A stretch of 64,000 nt of DNA from Antennarius striatus (Eukaryota; Chordata; Actinopteri; Lophiiformes; Antennariidae), in NCBI RefSeq assembly GCF_040054535.1, contig NC_090782.1, positions 19,685,001 to 19,749,000 of the forward strand, written 5' to 3'. Shown piece after piece: positions 17,681 to 32,400 of the stretch. Both the position numbers and the translations under genes were made by a program. Below the pieces are notes generated by a model. It ran no database searches and was not told the DNA's origin. It worked only from the letters and a program-made list of their open reading frames with translations. Positions within the stretch are counted from its first letter, which is position 1. Each line of letters begins with the position of its first letter.

Positions 17681-17684
17681 TTAA

Positions 17685-18440
17685 GTAGAGTAGAGAGTAT
17701 AACTTTATTTATCCCTTAAGGAGGTTCCGTCAGGGAAATTAATTTCTCTGTTGCACACAGCACACTAAGTACACAAAACACAGAAAAAGCACACACAAAG
17801 CACCAGCACATAGAAAGTAGTACAACACCAAATATGAAGATTAATAAATAACCCACCAAGAATATACAAATAGAAAATCATAAATAGGTATAGAAATAAA
17901 AATAAATAAATGAACAGACCTAGTTAAGTATGGGTATAGTAAAATGTCTTTAGTGTTTGCATTGTTTTTGCTGTATTGTCTGTGTCATCCCTCTGCTCTC
18001 ATGTGGACTCTCTTCTTCTTCATCTCCCCCAGAGGAGTTGAGCAGTTTAATCACTCGGGGGATGAACGAGTTCTTCAGTCTGTTGGTCCTGCATGTTGGA
18101 AGGCACAGCCTCTGGTTGCTCAGGCTTCTCAGGCTTTTTTGGTTGTTGGTTACGGTGTGCAGAGGAGCAACGGTGTGCAGAGGGTGGCTGACATTGTCCA
18201 TGATGTCCAACAGTTTGTCCAAGGTTCTCTTCTCTGCCACTGTTGCCAGAGGGTCTAGCTTCATCCCAACCACCGCGCTGGACCGCCTGATCAGCTTCTT
18301 CAGCCTGGAGAGATCCGCCTTGGTCACGCTCCCTCCCCAACACACCACAGCGAACGACAGGATGCTGACGACCACAGACTGACAGAACATCCAAAGGAGC
18401 TTCCTGCAAACTGTAAAGAGTCCTCAGCATGTTTCACCTG
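17685..18440 (-). mobile_element. L2/CR1-like non-LTR retrotransposon, 5'-truncated
   Basis: On the minus strand the segment encodes the end of a LINE ORF2: SVVVSILSFAVVCWGGS (about 18330-18380) followed by ADLSRLKKLIRRSSAVVG, MDNVSHPLHT and a final SFIPRVIKLLNSS. This is the typical end of fish LINE ORF2 proteins, after the reverse-transcriptase core. The frame is shifted near 18390-18430. Downstream comes a 3' UTR ending in a TTTCCCTGACGGAACCTCC-type motif, then AAGGGATAAATAAAG (17685-17750), the 3' recognition-tail type of this LINE group. Frameshift and truncation make it inactive. Confidence 0.85.
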
Positions 18441-21400
18441 AGGCCTGAGGAGGTTGAGGAAGAGAAAACTTGGCAGAAACTGAAATATTTTAAGGTTGTT
18501 GGATTGAATCTTCAGAGTGCAGTGACTTACAAACAGGCTAATATTACTGTACATGCTCAATTTAACACTTTTTCTGAAAACCGAATGAAGCAGAAAACCA
18601 CTTTGTTTTGTTTGACTTAGGGGGTTTTTCCCTTTAATTCTTACTATTCATCATGTCCATGTCTGTAACAACAACTTCCAGATTGATTCTTTCTTTCTAA
18701 ATTCATATGGAGAAACATTCTATATTTTTCCATAGCACTAGAGAATAAAAGATCACAATGTATGTATGCATGCAGAAGTTTAGTCTTGAAACTCCTCCTT
18801 CTTGCTTGGTAATATCTTCTCCATTTGTGAACAGCTTAAAAACCTGCCAAGAGCTTGGTTTGATGATTCAGTGATATCGGACTGCTGCTTAATTCTGTCT
18901 CCAGTTATACTGTTTTACTCAAGACTATGTGACATATTTTTATGTGTCACTTTGCCATAAACAGTGAGCATATACTCATTTACTGCTCATCATCTTTCAA
19001 CTCAGGAAACAAGGAAGAGAACCAGCCTGCTGTTAGAAAAACCCTTGAGTAAACATATTTTTCATATGCTGGAGGCAAATCCCTGCCTGCACATTCAAGG
19101 CTTTTCATATTCCAATTACAAAATTACACACTGAAGCCGCAAAGGATGTTGCTGTTTAAAAGGCACAATCTTGCACAATCACAATCGAACTCAAAGTGAT
19201 GGGAAGGTGCGGGAAATAAACTGCATCCAGAAAGCAACAGCCAATTAATCACAGCTCTCAATAGGAAAATCTTTCATGACTACATCTAAAGCCAAATTAA
19301 ACTTTTGTTTTTGCAAAATGAGGGTATGATAATTGCTTCACAGATATATCCAAGATCTAATGTATTTTTAACAAGAGCAGTCACACAAACTGCCTCTGGG
19401 CTTTAATGGCTCCACCTGCACATTTTCAGCTCCATCCATCTTTACTCAAGTTAGTTTTTCTGTTTTTGTTTCTCTTGTTTGAACCACAAAACTGTGAAAC
19501 ACCTCAGCTGCTAGACATTTAGTGCAACTAACCATCATTTTACAAATGGCTTCCTGTCCTTGCATCCTTGTTTGTTCTGGAATTGATTTTCGGATCTTAT
19601 TGATTGCCTTCTCCCGAATATATTTCTGACCTTTTTAATTGCATATGAAACTCAGCAGCCAGTCGTCTGCTGTGTCTTACAAAGTCCAATTTGGAAACGA
19701 AGAGGGTGGAACTTTTCCTCCACGGAGATAAGGCTGTCTGATCTAGTTTTCTGGCATTCGTTTTTCAATACCTTCTGTGCTATGGAAGTTGCCTGGGATA
19801 TTTTGCATCCCTACAGTCCCTTACATGCACATCAAAGGAAAAAACAAAATGATATTGGATTTTCTTGCAAAGATTAATTACAGTAAATTTAGCAGCTTCA
19901 GTTTCAGGTATAGTTCTAGCTAGCTCAGTGTCATTACAACTTCAAACGTATCTTGCATATTGAGCTGTGAAGTCGGAACTACTTCTAGTTCTAGTTCCTC
20001 AGCTGAAATTCTCATTACGTAATGTTCTCTAAAAAAATATCCTCAGCATCATATAACAATAAATATAATAATAAATAAAGGGGATTATGTGTGAATGTCA
20101 ATCATTCCTGTGATTAGATGAGTTTATATGTTTGCTAATACTTTTTAATATTCATAATGTGTCTGAGAAATAATGTTTGCAAGATAAAAGTAATTTCTCT
20201 AAATTTTGGGGCTTAAGGAGTGCACTTGTTTATTTCAGTTTGCTTTGTACTGATTGGTTGTGCTCCCTGTGTCTCTCCACTAAATACAGGTTTTGATATT
20301 AGAATAATACACAACATTTTTAAATCAAGGAACCAGATTTTTCTAACCATAACTGTCACTATTTTCTGACGATTCACAAAAATCTATGACACTAAAGAGC
20401 AACATCTGTGAGTAAAATGGTCTCTCATGGGGAAAAATAAATGGAACTAAAGGCTACTCCCACTTTGCATCTAAAAAATACAGACCAAAGAGATGCCCTT
20501 GCTCATTTGACCTCAGCTGGAGGAATTCTACCTCATGCATTCTCATCTTTCATTCCTCTTGCTCATATTGTCGGGAGCTGATGACAACTTTGTCTTCCAA
20601 GGAAAAGGAGTGACATTCCCTCTTTTTCTGCAATGACGCCTTATAACACCTGCTGTGTGAAAAGTTTATTTTAGTTCCTGTCAAGCTGTCACGCACCAAA
20701 GAGTCTTCTTATTTATACATTATTACAGCTGAATGCATTAGAAAAGTCGACCACTGGCGATCATTAGAGACCGGCTGACTTGAAAGGCAAATATAGGTTA
20801 TAGCTTCTGCCACCACAGTTTACTAGAATACAAAAATAGGAATTCTGTTTAATTAAGTGTATTCAGTTTAATCATTTCACATTCTAGACGAGCAACAGTA
20901 ACATGAAAATGTGAAAACAATTTAACTTTATCAAATCCCAAAACATGAATAACATTATGTGTGGTGCAGTGTGCAACACCTTATGCCGCAAAAAACATCT
21001 TGCAGTATGTCTAGTGTGAATCCAACCATGTCTGGCAGTTTGTAATTATTAACTGTGTCAGCAGCAATGTCCTTGTCTTACGTTCTACAATCAGCCATCA
21101 TAAAGTCAACCCCCAAGGTGTCTTATGATGCTGTCGTTGTGATGACGCACAGCAGATAGGCTTGTTAAAATTTAATCTGATAAGGCTAAAGTGTCTGTGC
21201 AACGTTCAACAACGTCACGAGATTTACCTTGAGGGAACATTCACGCCCAATCCACACAGCGACATAATGGAACCAAGTACCTTAACCTACGTACTGAGAG
21301 TAAATGTCACTTTTAATATTAGTATTCCATGAACTTTAATCAAAATTCATCGTGAAGATTTTGAGTGATCCTCTTTAGAATTTAAACCAACCAAACACGA

Positions 21401-22286
21401 AACAACAGACAGAGGTGACTACACAAATGTGTGGAGCTAATTAGTGAGTTTCAGAGGTGCTGATTTCACAGATGTTGTTTCCTGTGGACAGAGCAGGGCT
21501 AAATGATTTCCCCTGGTAATAGTCTTTGTGCTAAGATGAGCTAACTGCTTTCTAGAACTCTAGATAGCATACAGACAATGGAGTGGTATGTATGACTCTA
21601 AAAGAAGGAAAATTTGTCTTGCTTTCTGAAACACTTTAAGTCCTAAATACATTGTTTACCCTTTTTACACCTATCATACTTCTAATGTCTGCCACAAAAA
21701 TGTAGCACTACATTTGATATAAATGGACTTGTCAGGTATAAAAAATATATTCAGGAAAAAATAGATTGCTTTTTGACAGTGATCAAAGTTACAATCAATT
21801 GAAAATAGTTTATTTTTGTTATATTTCTATGTTGTCTCCTCTGTTTGTTCCCTGATGTAGATTTATGTAACATTTCAATGTGGTTTCCTCTCACTGCTGC
21901 TCTTTCCTTCTCTAGAATTTCAAACCAACAGATCCGCATTTTGTTAATAGTGTCTTGTCACATCTCACTTAATCGAATGTCAGCATAGCATGAAGTCTAA
22001 AGAAGCTTTGAGATGCAGTCTTTACAGAGCAGAAAAAACAAAGATGACTAATAAAAATTTCAGCCATCTGCCAACGACCGCCTGTAAGTTTCTTTGGAAG
22101 TCATTCTTCTTACCGCAAACCTGAAGAAATGACAAGACAAATAGTTCTTTTTGTAAACGCATCAGTGACTCATGCAGAAGGACAACAGCAGCATTAGGTC
22201 ATGGCTCCGCAAATGATTGCAAAATAGAACAATCAGATGGTGATGAATGATAAGAGCAAAAGGATGCAGCTCAGCGTTGCAGCAGA

Positions 22287-22300
22287 GCGCCATCTAGTGG
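22287..22300 (-). promoter_or_regulatory. CTCF-type core motif
   Basis: Read on the minus strand, the core CCACTAGATGGCGC fits the vertebrate CTCF consensus CCASYAGRKGGCRS without mismatch. Occupancy cannot be judged from sequence. Confidence 0.5.
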
Positions 22301-23520
22301 ACACAATGCGCACAATCATGTCAGGATTTCTTGCTGATTTGACACTTTTGTGTTACCAAAGTTTCCAATGACAGGGGGAAAAGGTCTCACGGAGTACATT
22401 TAACTCTGATGGCTAGAGTCTTTTTGCAAAATTATCTAAAGGTAAGAGTGCATAGAAAGAGTATTACTGCATGAAAGTACAAATTTAAATGTTTCTTTCA
22501 AACTGAGACCAGACTTCAGAAACACCTCAAAAAGTCTGATGAGAAAACTAATTTGGAAATTCTTAAATGGGACAAAACAAGGCCTGTATTTTGAATAAAA
22601 CTTTTTAGCGTGCTAAAAAAACTCGTTCTCAAGTCACATTAATTTGAATAAATGAATACAGGTAACAAAAGGGACAAAACTCAAAGAGTTACAGGCAAGA
22701 ACAAGAAGCACTCTCATATATGTACAGTACATATACATCAGCAATAACACTGTTACTAAGAAACTGATGAATCATTAAACCCAGGAAATGTGACGTCAAC
22801 CTTGATAACATCACTTTACTCTGATGTTCTTCATGCCAGATTAAGCGATACCACCTGATCTCTTGACCCTGGAAAATGACTCCTAGCTTTTGACACTGAA
22901 GTTGTCACTAGTAGTTTGACTTACCTCTAGCTTCTAACCTCTAACACACAACATGAAGTCTATTTAAATGTCTCTTAATGTGTAATATCTCATCTACGCC
23001 AGTATCCACCTAAAATTGTATTCAATTAGATTAGATTGGATATCAAATAAGACACTCTCCCTTCACCCAAGGTCAGTAACTAAATATAATTTATCAATAA
23101 ATGCTTTGACAACTTTTCAAGACATCTTACAGATAATGAAACAACCTTCTCTAACTTCTAAAGGTCAGTAAAATCAAAATAATTTCCGCTGATTTTGTTG
23201 ACTTTGCTGATCACAACCCGGTGACTGTCTGGAAACACTGAAACGATACACCAAAGAAGAAGAAAGGACCCGACCAGACCTGAGATTAGATAAAGGAAAA
23301 GAACATTTGAGTTGTGTTGATATTCAAATGACAGTACTGTATATATTTTATAACAATCTAAAAAATTAATATAAACAGCTAGTACATTGGAAAATAACTA
23401 AGAAAACATTTGATGTTATCGCACTTTTTTAGAATTGAAGAAGTGAGTTACCAAAAAAAATGAACAAAGCAAGGGGCCATGGTTTAAATTTCTGATCATA
23501 TTTGCCTCTTGACAAAATCC

Positions 23521-23638
<118 letters not shown>

Positions 23639-24194
23639 GTGGGTTTTATAGTCACAATGAAGGAAGCAGATATGCAGGAAGGAAGGAGATAACGATACGC
23701 AGAGGGAACGCATAAATATTTTGGGGAAATACATTCCACGTCGGTTTGTTCATGGAACTGAATTATTGCAAAAGCTCAACAGAAACAATGCCACACAAGT
23801 GGAACCACTGCTACTGATATGACTGAACATTCAACAAATATTACAGAAAGACAGGTCCTCACAGTAATACTTTTTTTTTTTTTTTTACAAAAACAAACAA
23901 ACAAGCTGTACACACCACAAATTAACTTTTGATGCTATGAGAATGCAATAAGGATGTGATTTTATGTCAACACATAAAGTCTAACAGTCTAAAAAAAAAT
24001 CGCTATTGAGTTTCTAAATAACTTACATCCACAGGCTGTGTTCAAATTATGAAAGCAGTGATTTTATTTGACAGTTTCTATTTCCAGGGACAAACAGCAA
24101 CCCACACAGTCCTCACAATTTCACTGAGAAACAGGCACACATTTAAAACAGCAGTTGGTATAAAGAGGAGTGAAATATAAGTGAAGTTTAACTC

Positions 24195-24420
24195 ACCCAG
24201 TCGACAAGTCGTCTCCTGTCTGCTTCAAGCCGTAGCCGTTTAAAACTCGCTCAACCTGTCGGGAGTGTCACTCAAGTCGTGCTGCCGCACATTTCGTCGC
24301 TGTCCATGTTTTATTGCAGCAGGTTAGTTAGTCAGACTTCAAACTCCCAAACATGCAGCGCTGCACACCGCTTTGCGTCCGTCACCGTGACGTCACGGCG
24401 CGTCACGTGACGGGAAGTGG
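24195..24420 (-). promoter_or_regulatory. Orphan CpG-rich promoter with minus-strand first exon candidate
   Basis: A CpG-rich island in AT-rich DNA. On the minus strand an ETS-type core (GGAAGT on plus, about 24413-24418) is followed by GTCACGTGAC at 24402-24411, which equals the CLEAR/E-box consensus, and by a perfect CRE TGACGTCA at 24388-24395. Downstream of these (minus strand) the sequence runs to a strong splice donor, CTGG then GTGAGT, at about 24195. The ATGs in between open only tiny frames, such as MDSDEMCGSTT then stop, so the exon would be 5' untranslated. No coding exon of its gene was recognised for certain; the 9 kb orphan exon lies in the right direction. CLEAR motifs bind TFEB/MITF family factors, but USF also binds this palindrome. 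Confidence 0.5.
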
Positions 24421-24429
24421 ATCTCTCCG

Positions 24430-26463
24430 AACGTAAACAAGTTGCACGCAGTAAGCACGAGCTCAGCTCTGATGGTTTGTTGTCAACACAAGTTAAATGT
24501 TTGAAAAACAGATTTCCAACAATAGCATAGAAAATAATGCAATATGAGTACGTAATTAAGTTTAAAAAGAACTTTTAAAAAAACACAGAAGTGTTTTTTT
24601 CCCCTTTTTTATTCTTAGAATTATGTTTCTTTAAAAAAAGAAAAGAAAAAACAACTCAATGGCGTATATAAAGCTGGCTTGATAATTTATTGATTGTTTA
24701 TTGTAGATCACTATATAAGTAAGATAAGATATTATTTCACGATCACAGCAGCAGCATTCGGAGAGAATGGAGGACTATAGGATAGACAGAAATATAATAA
24801 GTATTGAGAGTAGTGGAAGAAAGATTCAAACATACTTAGATATTTAGAGATATACAATTTACAATTTATAGTCTACACTGGTCATACATATTGTGCATCA
24901 TAGGGTAAGTAATATAACACATTAAAAACTTTTCATCACAACAAACAAACCAAAGAGTGATGGGTTGGTCTTTATAATTAAAGGAGAATTTAAAAAATAG
25001 AAGGAAAATGACAAAGTCATAGAAACGATATTGTGTGAAAATCATGGTTGTAGCTTGAATATTTAATTTAATCTGTATGTATGACCAGATATTGTTAGTA
25101 CTATGATTGAAATCTAACTATAGTTGTTAGTCCAAGTCAGCCCTCAGGATGAGTTTAATAATACCGTAATACCAACATCTAACTTGTTTGTGTCCTTAGT
25201 ATAGCAACAGGTCACAGCTTTTGCAATAGGGGGTTGGTTTACTGACAAAATACAACAAAATTAGAGGGAATTTCATTTTATTTCATTTCAACGTCAGTTT
25301 TTTTCACCAGAACTGGACTCAGAGGCCGGGTAACAGTAATAACACTGTATTTACGGCAGTTCCTGCGCATTAACTTACTAGACTGCAGCACCAGTTATTT
25401 CCCAGGAATCGCGTCTTAAATGTTAAATGAAACAGACCAACTTTGACATTCAGATTTACTGTTGGATTACATGAGTACAGTCAAAAAGATGACATACAAA
25501 TTTCAGTCACTGAGCAAAATTGACAAGATGATGTTTTTCTATGACGACATCTGTATTATGTAAAAGTGCAAATATGATTTTCAAATGCTACTGAGGACAC
25601 ATATCACCAGATTAGGAGACGTTGTGTGTTTTAGGTTGGAAATAGGGAGATAATAATACAATAGTTGAGTAATACTTGATTAAGGTTCAGAGCCTAAATC
25701 AGAAGAATTAAAAATGTCTGCTATCAGACCTAAGGTCAAAACACTCAATGTGTCAACGATTTTACCATGCAAAGAAAAATTAGCTTGGAAGCATATCATA
25801 AAACATTTTCATTTGTCTTTTTCATCACTGCCGGTGTGGTGTGCCTTTTCTGTCCAGATACGTTCAAGTTGTAGAGCAAGATGGATTCATCCTGACCATC
25901 AGTATCAAAAGTCATTTTGAGTACGGGGCAATCGGAGACTTCTCATTCACGTTTCCCTGGAGGAAGGAAATGAAAAGGGGTTAAAGGATCAAAATTAATT
26001 CATAATAAACTACAACCAGCGTGGTTTTAAAATTTTTGTAAGTCTGTTGGATGTAGTGGTCTTAGAAAATCTCATTGAGCAACTGAGCTAAAGTGATTCT
26101 AGAATATATTAAAGAAGTCTGCCTCGCTGTGAGAACTTTACATTAAGGGTGCATTTGATTGCAGTACAGAAGATGAACATGATTGAGTTTGTCTAATTAT
26201 TTTAAATTGCCACTGTAATTGAACATAGAGTAGTTACACAAAGTCAATGATGTTTGAAAGTTTGAAGATTGGGATTGTAAAATTGGAACTCAATAGAACT
26301 CATACCCAGTGCTACCCTGTGATTCAGTGACACCTTATCTTATATCTGACTCTTAGTCCTGTAACCATAACTTAAGTAACAGTTTTCGTTTTTTATAGCA
26401 GTGGATCTTGATTTGATTCCTCATCAAACTGTAAATATGTATGTAATATATGTACTACATATT

Positions 26464-26497
<34 letters not shown>

Positions 26498-26558
26498 TAT
26501 ATATATACTATATATACTATATATATATATAAAATATATTTTTTATATATATATAAAA

Positions 26559-26653
<95 letters not shown>

Positions 26654-28050
26654 GGGGGGAAATAAATAAAACGTATAAATGTCCCCTTTTACCCAGATAA
26701 GCCTCAAAGTTCTATGTGGCCTTTTCTGGACAAAGGTCCACCCAGTTTCATACAAATTTCTTCAGGGGTTTTTGTTTAATCATGCTGACAATGCAACAAA
26801 TCCTAACCTGTGTGTGGAAGTAATAATGATGATGTTTTCACAAAGGACACTGGAGTTACTCGTAATATGCTTGTTGCATATAATATCAAAATGCCATGTT
26901 GCTTCTGTAAATTGACCAGAAAAAACTAGGGATTCAGGGATTCTGTTGTCAACACCAGTGCACTTTTATCTTCTATCCCAAACCTGCCATCCTGTAGTCT
27001 TCCACCAGATGCCCTTAAATTATTCTCCTTTCTCACTCTAAATTCCAGCCAATCCCTCTTACCCTGCAATCACCGGATGTCCACTCTACGAACTTACTTT
27101 TCTATGATGGTGACAGAGTAAGTTTCCTGTCATTAGAGGGTTCCATATGGCTGCCTGAGTTTGTTGCTATCTGTAAAAAAATAAAGAGTGTCGAAAAAAC
27201 CTCACCTCCCTGTCCGCACTACAATGGTCTCACATAGTGCCTCACTCACAACACTAACTGGTTACATCAGGTTCAGTTTCATTAAAGTGGAAAATGTTGT
27301 ATATTCACAATAGAGAAGCTGCAGGCTACCACAAAATATCGCTGAAAATTAAAACAGTATGTTTTCACCCACAGAGAACAGCCTGGAGATAAGTCTGAGT
27401 TTGCAGCCATATGTGGGAAAAATAAACAACACTTATAGTTGTGTCCCAGACAGTCCGGTTCTTATTAAAGCAAATTGTCTACTCATCAACAACAATTTGC
27501 ATAATCAGCTGCTTTTGTGTTTGGACTTTTATCTTGTTGGCCAAGCACTGAATGCTATACTTTGTGTATTTGCATTTTTAGGTAGAACGCTGTTTTAATC
27601 CAATGCAACAGCCTGGTGCCTCTTCACAGCGACAACAGTGATGTAGTAATAAAGTATTATAGGTAACTGGTGGCAATAGATGTCTTCTAAACAGTGTTTT
27701 GCTTTTGTTTGAGGTAGTCTCGTGGTGGGTACTTGGTTACATTTGTACCTGAAATGACGTCCAAAGAATCCAAGATGCTGAGCATGTCTAAATGCTTCCT
27801 GACACGTTAATGGAGTGTAATAATAAGCTTCAACCTCAGAATAAAGTGCTTATTCATTACATCAGACAGTCTTGTTTTTGATACTTTTTCACGCACTGAC
27901 AACCTAGTCAGACCTCCTGTCTGAGTAGTGAGAGGGTAGCAGATCACTGAAGAAGAAGCTTCATTACTGTCTTTATGCAAATTGCACAAGAAAAGTCCTG
28001 AGTTGCGATGACTTGAGTGCGCTGCCAGCATAATTTAATGTTCCTAATAT
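24430..28050. other. Intergenic stretch without recognisable gene
   Basis: AT-rich DNA with no supportable coding exon. It holds the compound (GT)n/(TA)n microsatellite at 26466-26640. Confidence 0.6.
26466..26640 (+). repeat. Compound (GT)n-(TA)n microsatellite
   Basis: A GT array (26466-26497) followed by interrupted TATA-type units and a long pure (TA)n array (about 26565-26640). Confidence 0.95.
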
Positions 28051-28059
28051 ACATGTTTC

Positions 28060-28210
28060 TTGATGGTGGTGGGAAACCCTTTCAGACATAGAGAGAACAT
28101 GTAAAGTCTAAGCAGAAAGGCTTGGTTGAGAATGCTGGGAATTGAACCCATGACCTTCTTGATGCAAGGGAGGAGTACTAACCACAATGTCACTGTGTTA
28201 ACTGCTGAGG
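28060..28210 (-). mobile_element. Degraded tRNA-derived SINE
   Basis: On the minus strand the sequence resembles a common fish tRNA-SINE head: an eroded box A region near 28185-28205, an AAGAAGGTCATGGGTTCAAT-type box B region (about 28139-28163), then the AGCCTTTCTGCTTAGACTTT-type body. The copy is diverged, with no clean ends or target duplication found. Confidence 0.65.
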
Positions 28211-28289
28211 GGGAAAGGAAAAAAATGAGGCACGGCAGCTGAGAAGCCTCATTCACTGCCGGGGTTCACAGTTTAAATCCTTGCAGACC

Positions 28290-29485
28290 GAGACACAGTC
28301 AGCCATCAGTCACACCTTGTCCACAGTTTAATCACATTGGTTCCTGCTGGTGGAAATTTGAAACGGTACCGCACTTAATTCTTGTCACATTGTTGTTGCC
28401 TGTGTAGGCATCTTGGTTCTTTGTTTCATGGCAGTGATTTATTGTCTTAATCTGCCCCTGGGTTTAATATGTGCAAGCCTCAAGATGAAGTCCAAACTGG
28501 ACAAAATGTTCAAGAGTTACAGATGTTTTGAAGATAAAAATCCACATTTATTCTCGTTTAGTGAGGAAATAAATACAAGTCTGTTCCTAAAGGTTGTACC
28601 AGAAACAAAAAAAAAATGTTTAAAGTTTCTTAATGGCCAACCAGCTAATATCACACTGACTTCAACAATTAAAGGAGCATATCAGATCTACATTACCTTA
28701 GTAAATTAATTTATTGTTCATTGACGAAAGCCTTTCAGAAATGCTCCAACCTGGTTTTTTGAGCAAACTACATCATAGAGACTTAAAGTTTGTAAATGGA
28801 TTAACGATTCCAATGGATGCCTTGAATGTTGCTTCTTGCATGGAACTGAAGAGCAGTATTTGACAGCAACATTTTAAGTTGTCATGTAATGTAATGTAAC
28901 ACTCCTAAAGTAAGCATTAGCCTTATTTTGCTTTCATTTTATAAACTCCCTCTTTGAAAAAATATCAGTCATCACAAGGTCAGTTACTATGCATTCATCC
29001 CTATGCAGATGATAAACAAGTTTACATAGTGATCTTGGGAAAAAAATTTCTAAAAAGCGCCACACATTTTTAGGCTGCACTTAACAATTAAGAGCATCAG
29101 CAAGCAGATCAGACACTTTTTGAAGTCTACAAAATGAACTATTCACTAAATTTTATCATTATTTTTTTGAACTATCATAATATTTTCATTGGTTATCATA
29201 AAATAAATGAATATGTTTTTAAAGAATATCTAGTTTGTATTATTGTGGCCAGATTTTCAATGAATTAATCCACTTGATTGAATAAATGTCTGATCAACAT
29301 TTCACAGCAATCCATCTCATTTATAGTTAAAAATTTTCAGTCAGAACCAAGCAAATATATCCAAAAATAAAAGATTAACATATGATGGTCTTACTCAAAT
29401 ATGTACTAACCTTTTAGAATGGACTGAATAAAATATTTTACAATAATCTATCATTGTATTGCATGTTTAAATTCAAATTATTTTT
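28290..29485. other. Non-coding stretch downstream of the mucin-like gene
   Basis: AT-rich sequence. On the minus strand it could hold the 3' UTR or a last exon of the mucin-like gene; AATAAA on that strand occurs near 28710. No coding exon could be assigned. Confidence 0.5.
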
Positions 29486-32400
29486 CTACCTTACCATCGG
29501 CACATCCTCAAGCCGCTCAAAATTGGAGTGTGGTGACTGGATACATTTCAAGATGACAATCACAAGAACAAGAGCGGCAATGATGCAGAAGATACAAATG
29601 ACGACCACAAGACCTGGATTTGCTTCCCAGTCATCTTTGGTCCAATTGTGTGACAGACCTGCAGTAAAGACAAACAACAGTGAGTTTCAAAACAACTAAA
29701 CACATCAGACTACAGTATCTACACTTTTACTCATGTCCAAAATGAGGGTTGTAGAAGTGGAGAGAAAAATTACTCTAAATATATCACTAGAGAGCAATAA
29801 AATTCTAAACATTTTACAATTACTATGACTGACTTTGACTCCCACTAAAAACTATATAGGCCGCTGTATAGGTTATTTAATGTCCACATGTATAGCAATA
29901 CTTTGAAGAAGTTTACAACTACTGTAATGGTCACTGACTAAACACTGGCACAGTGGGTGCTGAAAGCAAAGAAGGCGAAACAGGAGACGGGACAATGGAA
30001 ATTTTTAACCTGTTGCAGAAAAATAAGTTAGTCTCCCTTGAACTTTTATTGTCATTGATTTTCTGAGCTTTCACATGTAGCATTTAGTAGTAGAGCTTTC
30101 TATATGGAGATCCTGCAGAGGTGAAAACACTGAAAATTTTTTCACCTTAACATTTTCTCTGTTTTAATCGCATCTGGCAATCCTTTGACAATTACGCCAT
30201 TTCTCCACTGCCTTCACATAATAGTTAATTTCCCTAACGGAACCTCCTTAAGGGATCAATAAAGATCTACTCTACTCTAGCCTCCAACAAATGAAAATGC
30301 GTCAAAGCACAAGATTCTGTAAATCCTGTCAAAGGTTTTGATATGGATGTCAAATGGCTTCAGTTTGTCATTAGGAATAAATACAGTATGTTCACAAGAG
30401 GAGATGTATAAATTTGACACCCCTTTGGTTTAGCATTAAACAAATGTACTTTTTGATGTAATCGTCTTTCAATTATATCCACATTTTTTTTAACTGCGAT
30501 GGAATTAGCCAGACGTTTAGCATTTTACTGAGATAATATTATCCTTCTACCTGGGCTGCTTGTGTTTGTGTCTGTGGTTGTCGTGCCGTTTGGCAATTCT
30601 GTTTGTAGTTGAACGTTTCCCATTGATCCACGGGAAACCAACTCATCGGATGAGTGGTTGGTTGGTATAGGTGTAGGATGTTTTGCCTCTGTCTTGTTTA
30701 TTGTCTGTGAGGACAATGAAGCGTTCCTTGAGGTGGCTGAGTTGTAATTCTTCTGCGTGGATGAGCCATTATCATATTTTGTTGTCACAGCAAATCTTGT
30801 AGACTGTGTAACACTTATGGGCTTCTGCTCAGCTACGAAGGCAGTGCTGTTGTCTGGAATGGAACAAATAACATAAAAAATAGTGAAGCATGGATTCAAA
30901 CCCGATAAAGGACAGCAGAGAGCACTTTTCTGTAGATAACAAGTTAAAAGCAGCTGAGATTTTGCTCATGAACAGAACAAAACTTTACCCAGACTTACCC
31001 ACACTCCACCCTCCTTAACCCCATAGATATGCATTATACCACTTCAAGTGCAAAGTACATTTTATTATCGAGAAATCCAGATGAGTTTTGATCTATATTC
31101 ATTTAAGCATAGCGACGGGACATCATGAGTCATCAATAATGGTATTTCCTGTTTTGAATGACCTACTCAATATGTTAGCAAACTGTTTCCAAAGACTATG
31201 TCTTGCAATGTTATAGAAAAGATACCCAGAATCTGCATCCATTTCCAAATCTGTTTCAAACTCCACTCAAATAGGCCCAAGAGCTTATAAAATTCCGCAA
31301 AATCCATGGTGATCATTTAAAGAGGACAAGTGAAATTACTTCCCCACTCTAGTTGAAAAGGAAGGAGAATGAACTCATATACTCTTAATCCCAAGGATCA
31401 ACATGTGATGTCACCAACTTTATTTGATTCCACGACAGGAAGCTCTGCTGGCTTGAGCTTCAGAAATGCTTGGGAAAATGTTGTTGCCATGGAAGCTAAG
31501 ACGACCTAAACTGGAATGACACTTCTACATTAATTTCCTAAATTCCTTTTGGACAAGTGTCATGAAGAAATAGAGAGACCTGTGTCAATTTATTATGGTT
31601 AAAGTTTAGTGCACAAACAAAAAACACAAAAGAAAACACTGTGTTTACACAGGATTTCAGTATCGGCAGCCCCACCAAGGTAAATAAGCAACGTGTGCCA
31701 CTGCCCAGCTCTGCATTATTGTTACGGTAGTTTCAGACGCCTGAAAGACTCACTATTTCAATAGATTAAAAAAATAATAATTCCACTGTTCATTGAAAAC
31801 GATTTGAAAATGTTTCAAAATTTGTAACTGCCTTTCCTGATCTTTTCCCCTCCAGCTTCCTTTTTTCCCCCCAACTGAGCTTTAAATATGCGAAACCAAG
31901 AAAGGAATGAAGCTAGGCCTGCACGCACATTATGCTGCTTTAAAATAAAACACAAGCAAAATATAAGCACATTATATGGAATTAATTTTATTGAGCATCT
32001 TCTGTATTTTTTTTTTTTTAATTTTGTTGATTTATGCTTTAATACCATCATTGAAACCAAATTCTGTTGCACTTTTTTTCCCCTAACCATCCTATCAGTC
32101 AACAGTAAACACACACATTTAATTTTCTTGATTTACATTCTGATAAAATTTGTAAGAGTAAAATAAAGGGGCATGTTTCCAACACTTAAGGCTATTTATT
32201 AGGCTGTCATAGAGCTAGTCACCTCTTTCAAAGAATGAATAACTACTAATCAATTAATGACACGATTCCAGTGGTTTTCATGGTCAAGGACTTTTGGTTT
32301 CGTTTTTCATTCTCAAGGGATTTTTCCCTTTTTTCCAACTCAGTTGGAAAGCAGCTTCAACATCTAATAAACTTATGAAAGGTGGCAACCCAGTTGCTAG

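Noticed and set aside
17957-18430. Several overlapping frames of 104-141 codons on both strands
   Set aside because: Only the minus-strand reverse-transcriptase-related frame of the L2-like LINE has homology; the others are shadows of it.
28413-28709. 98-codon plus-strand frame starting MVLCFMAVIYCLN
   Set aside because: AT-rich composition, no splice or domain support, and it overlaps the expected 3' region of the mucin-like gene on the other strand.
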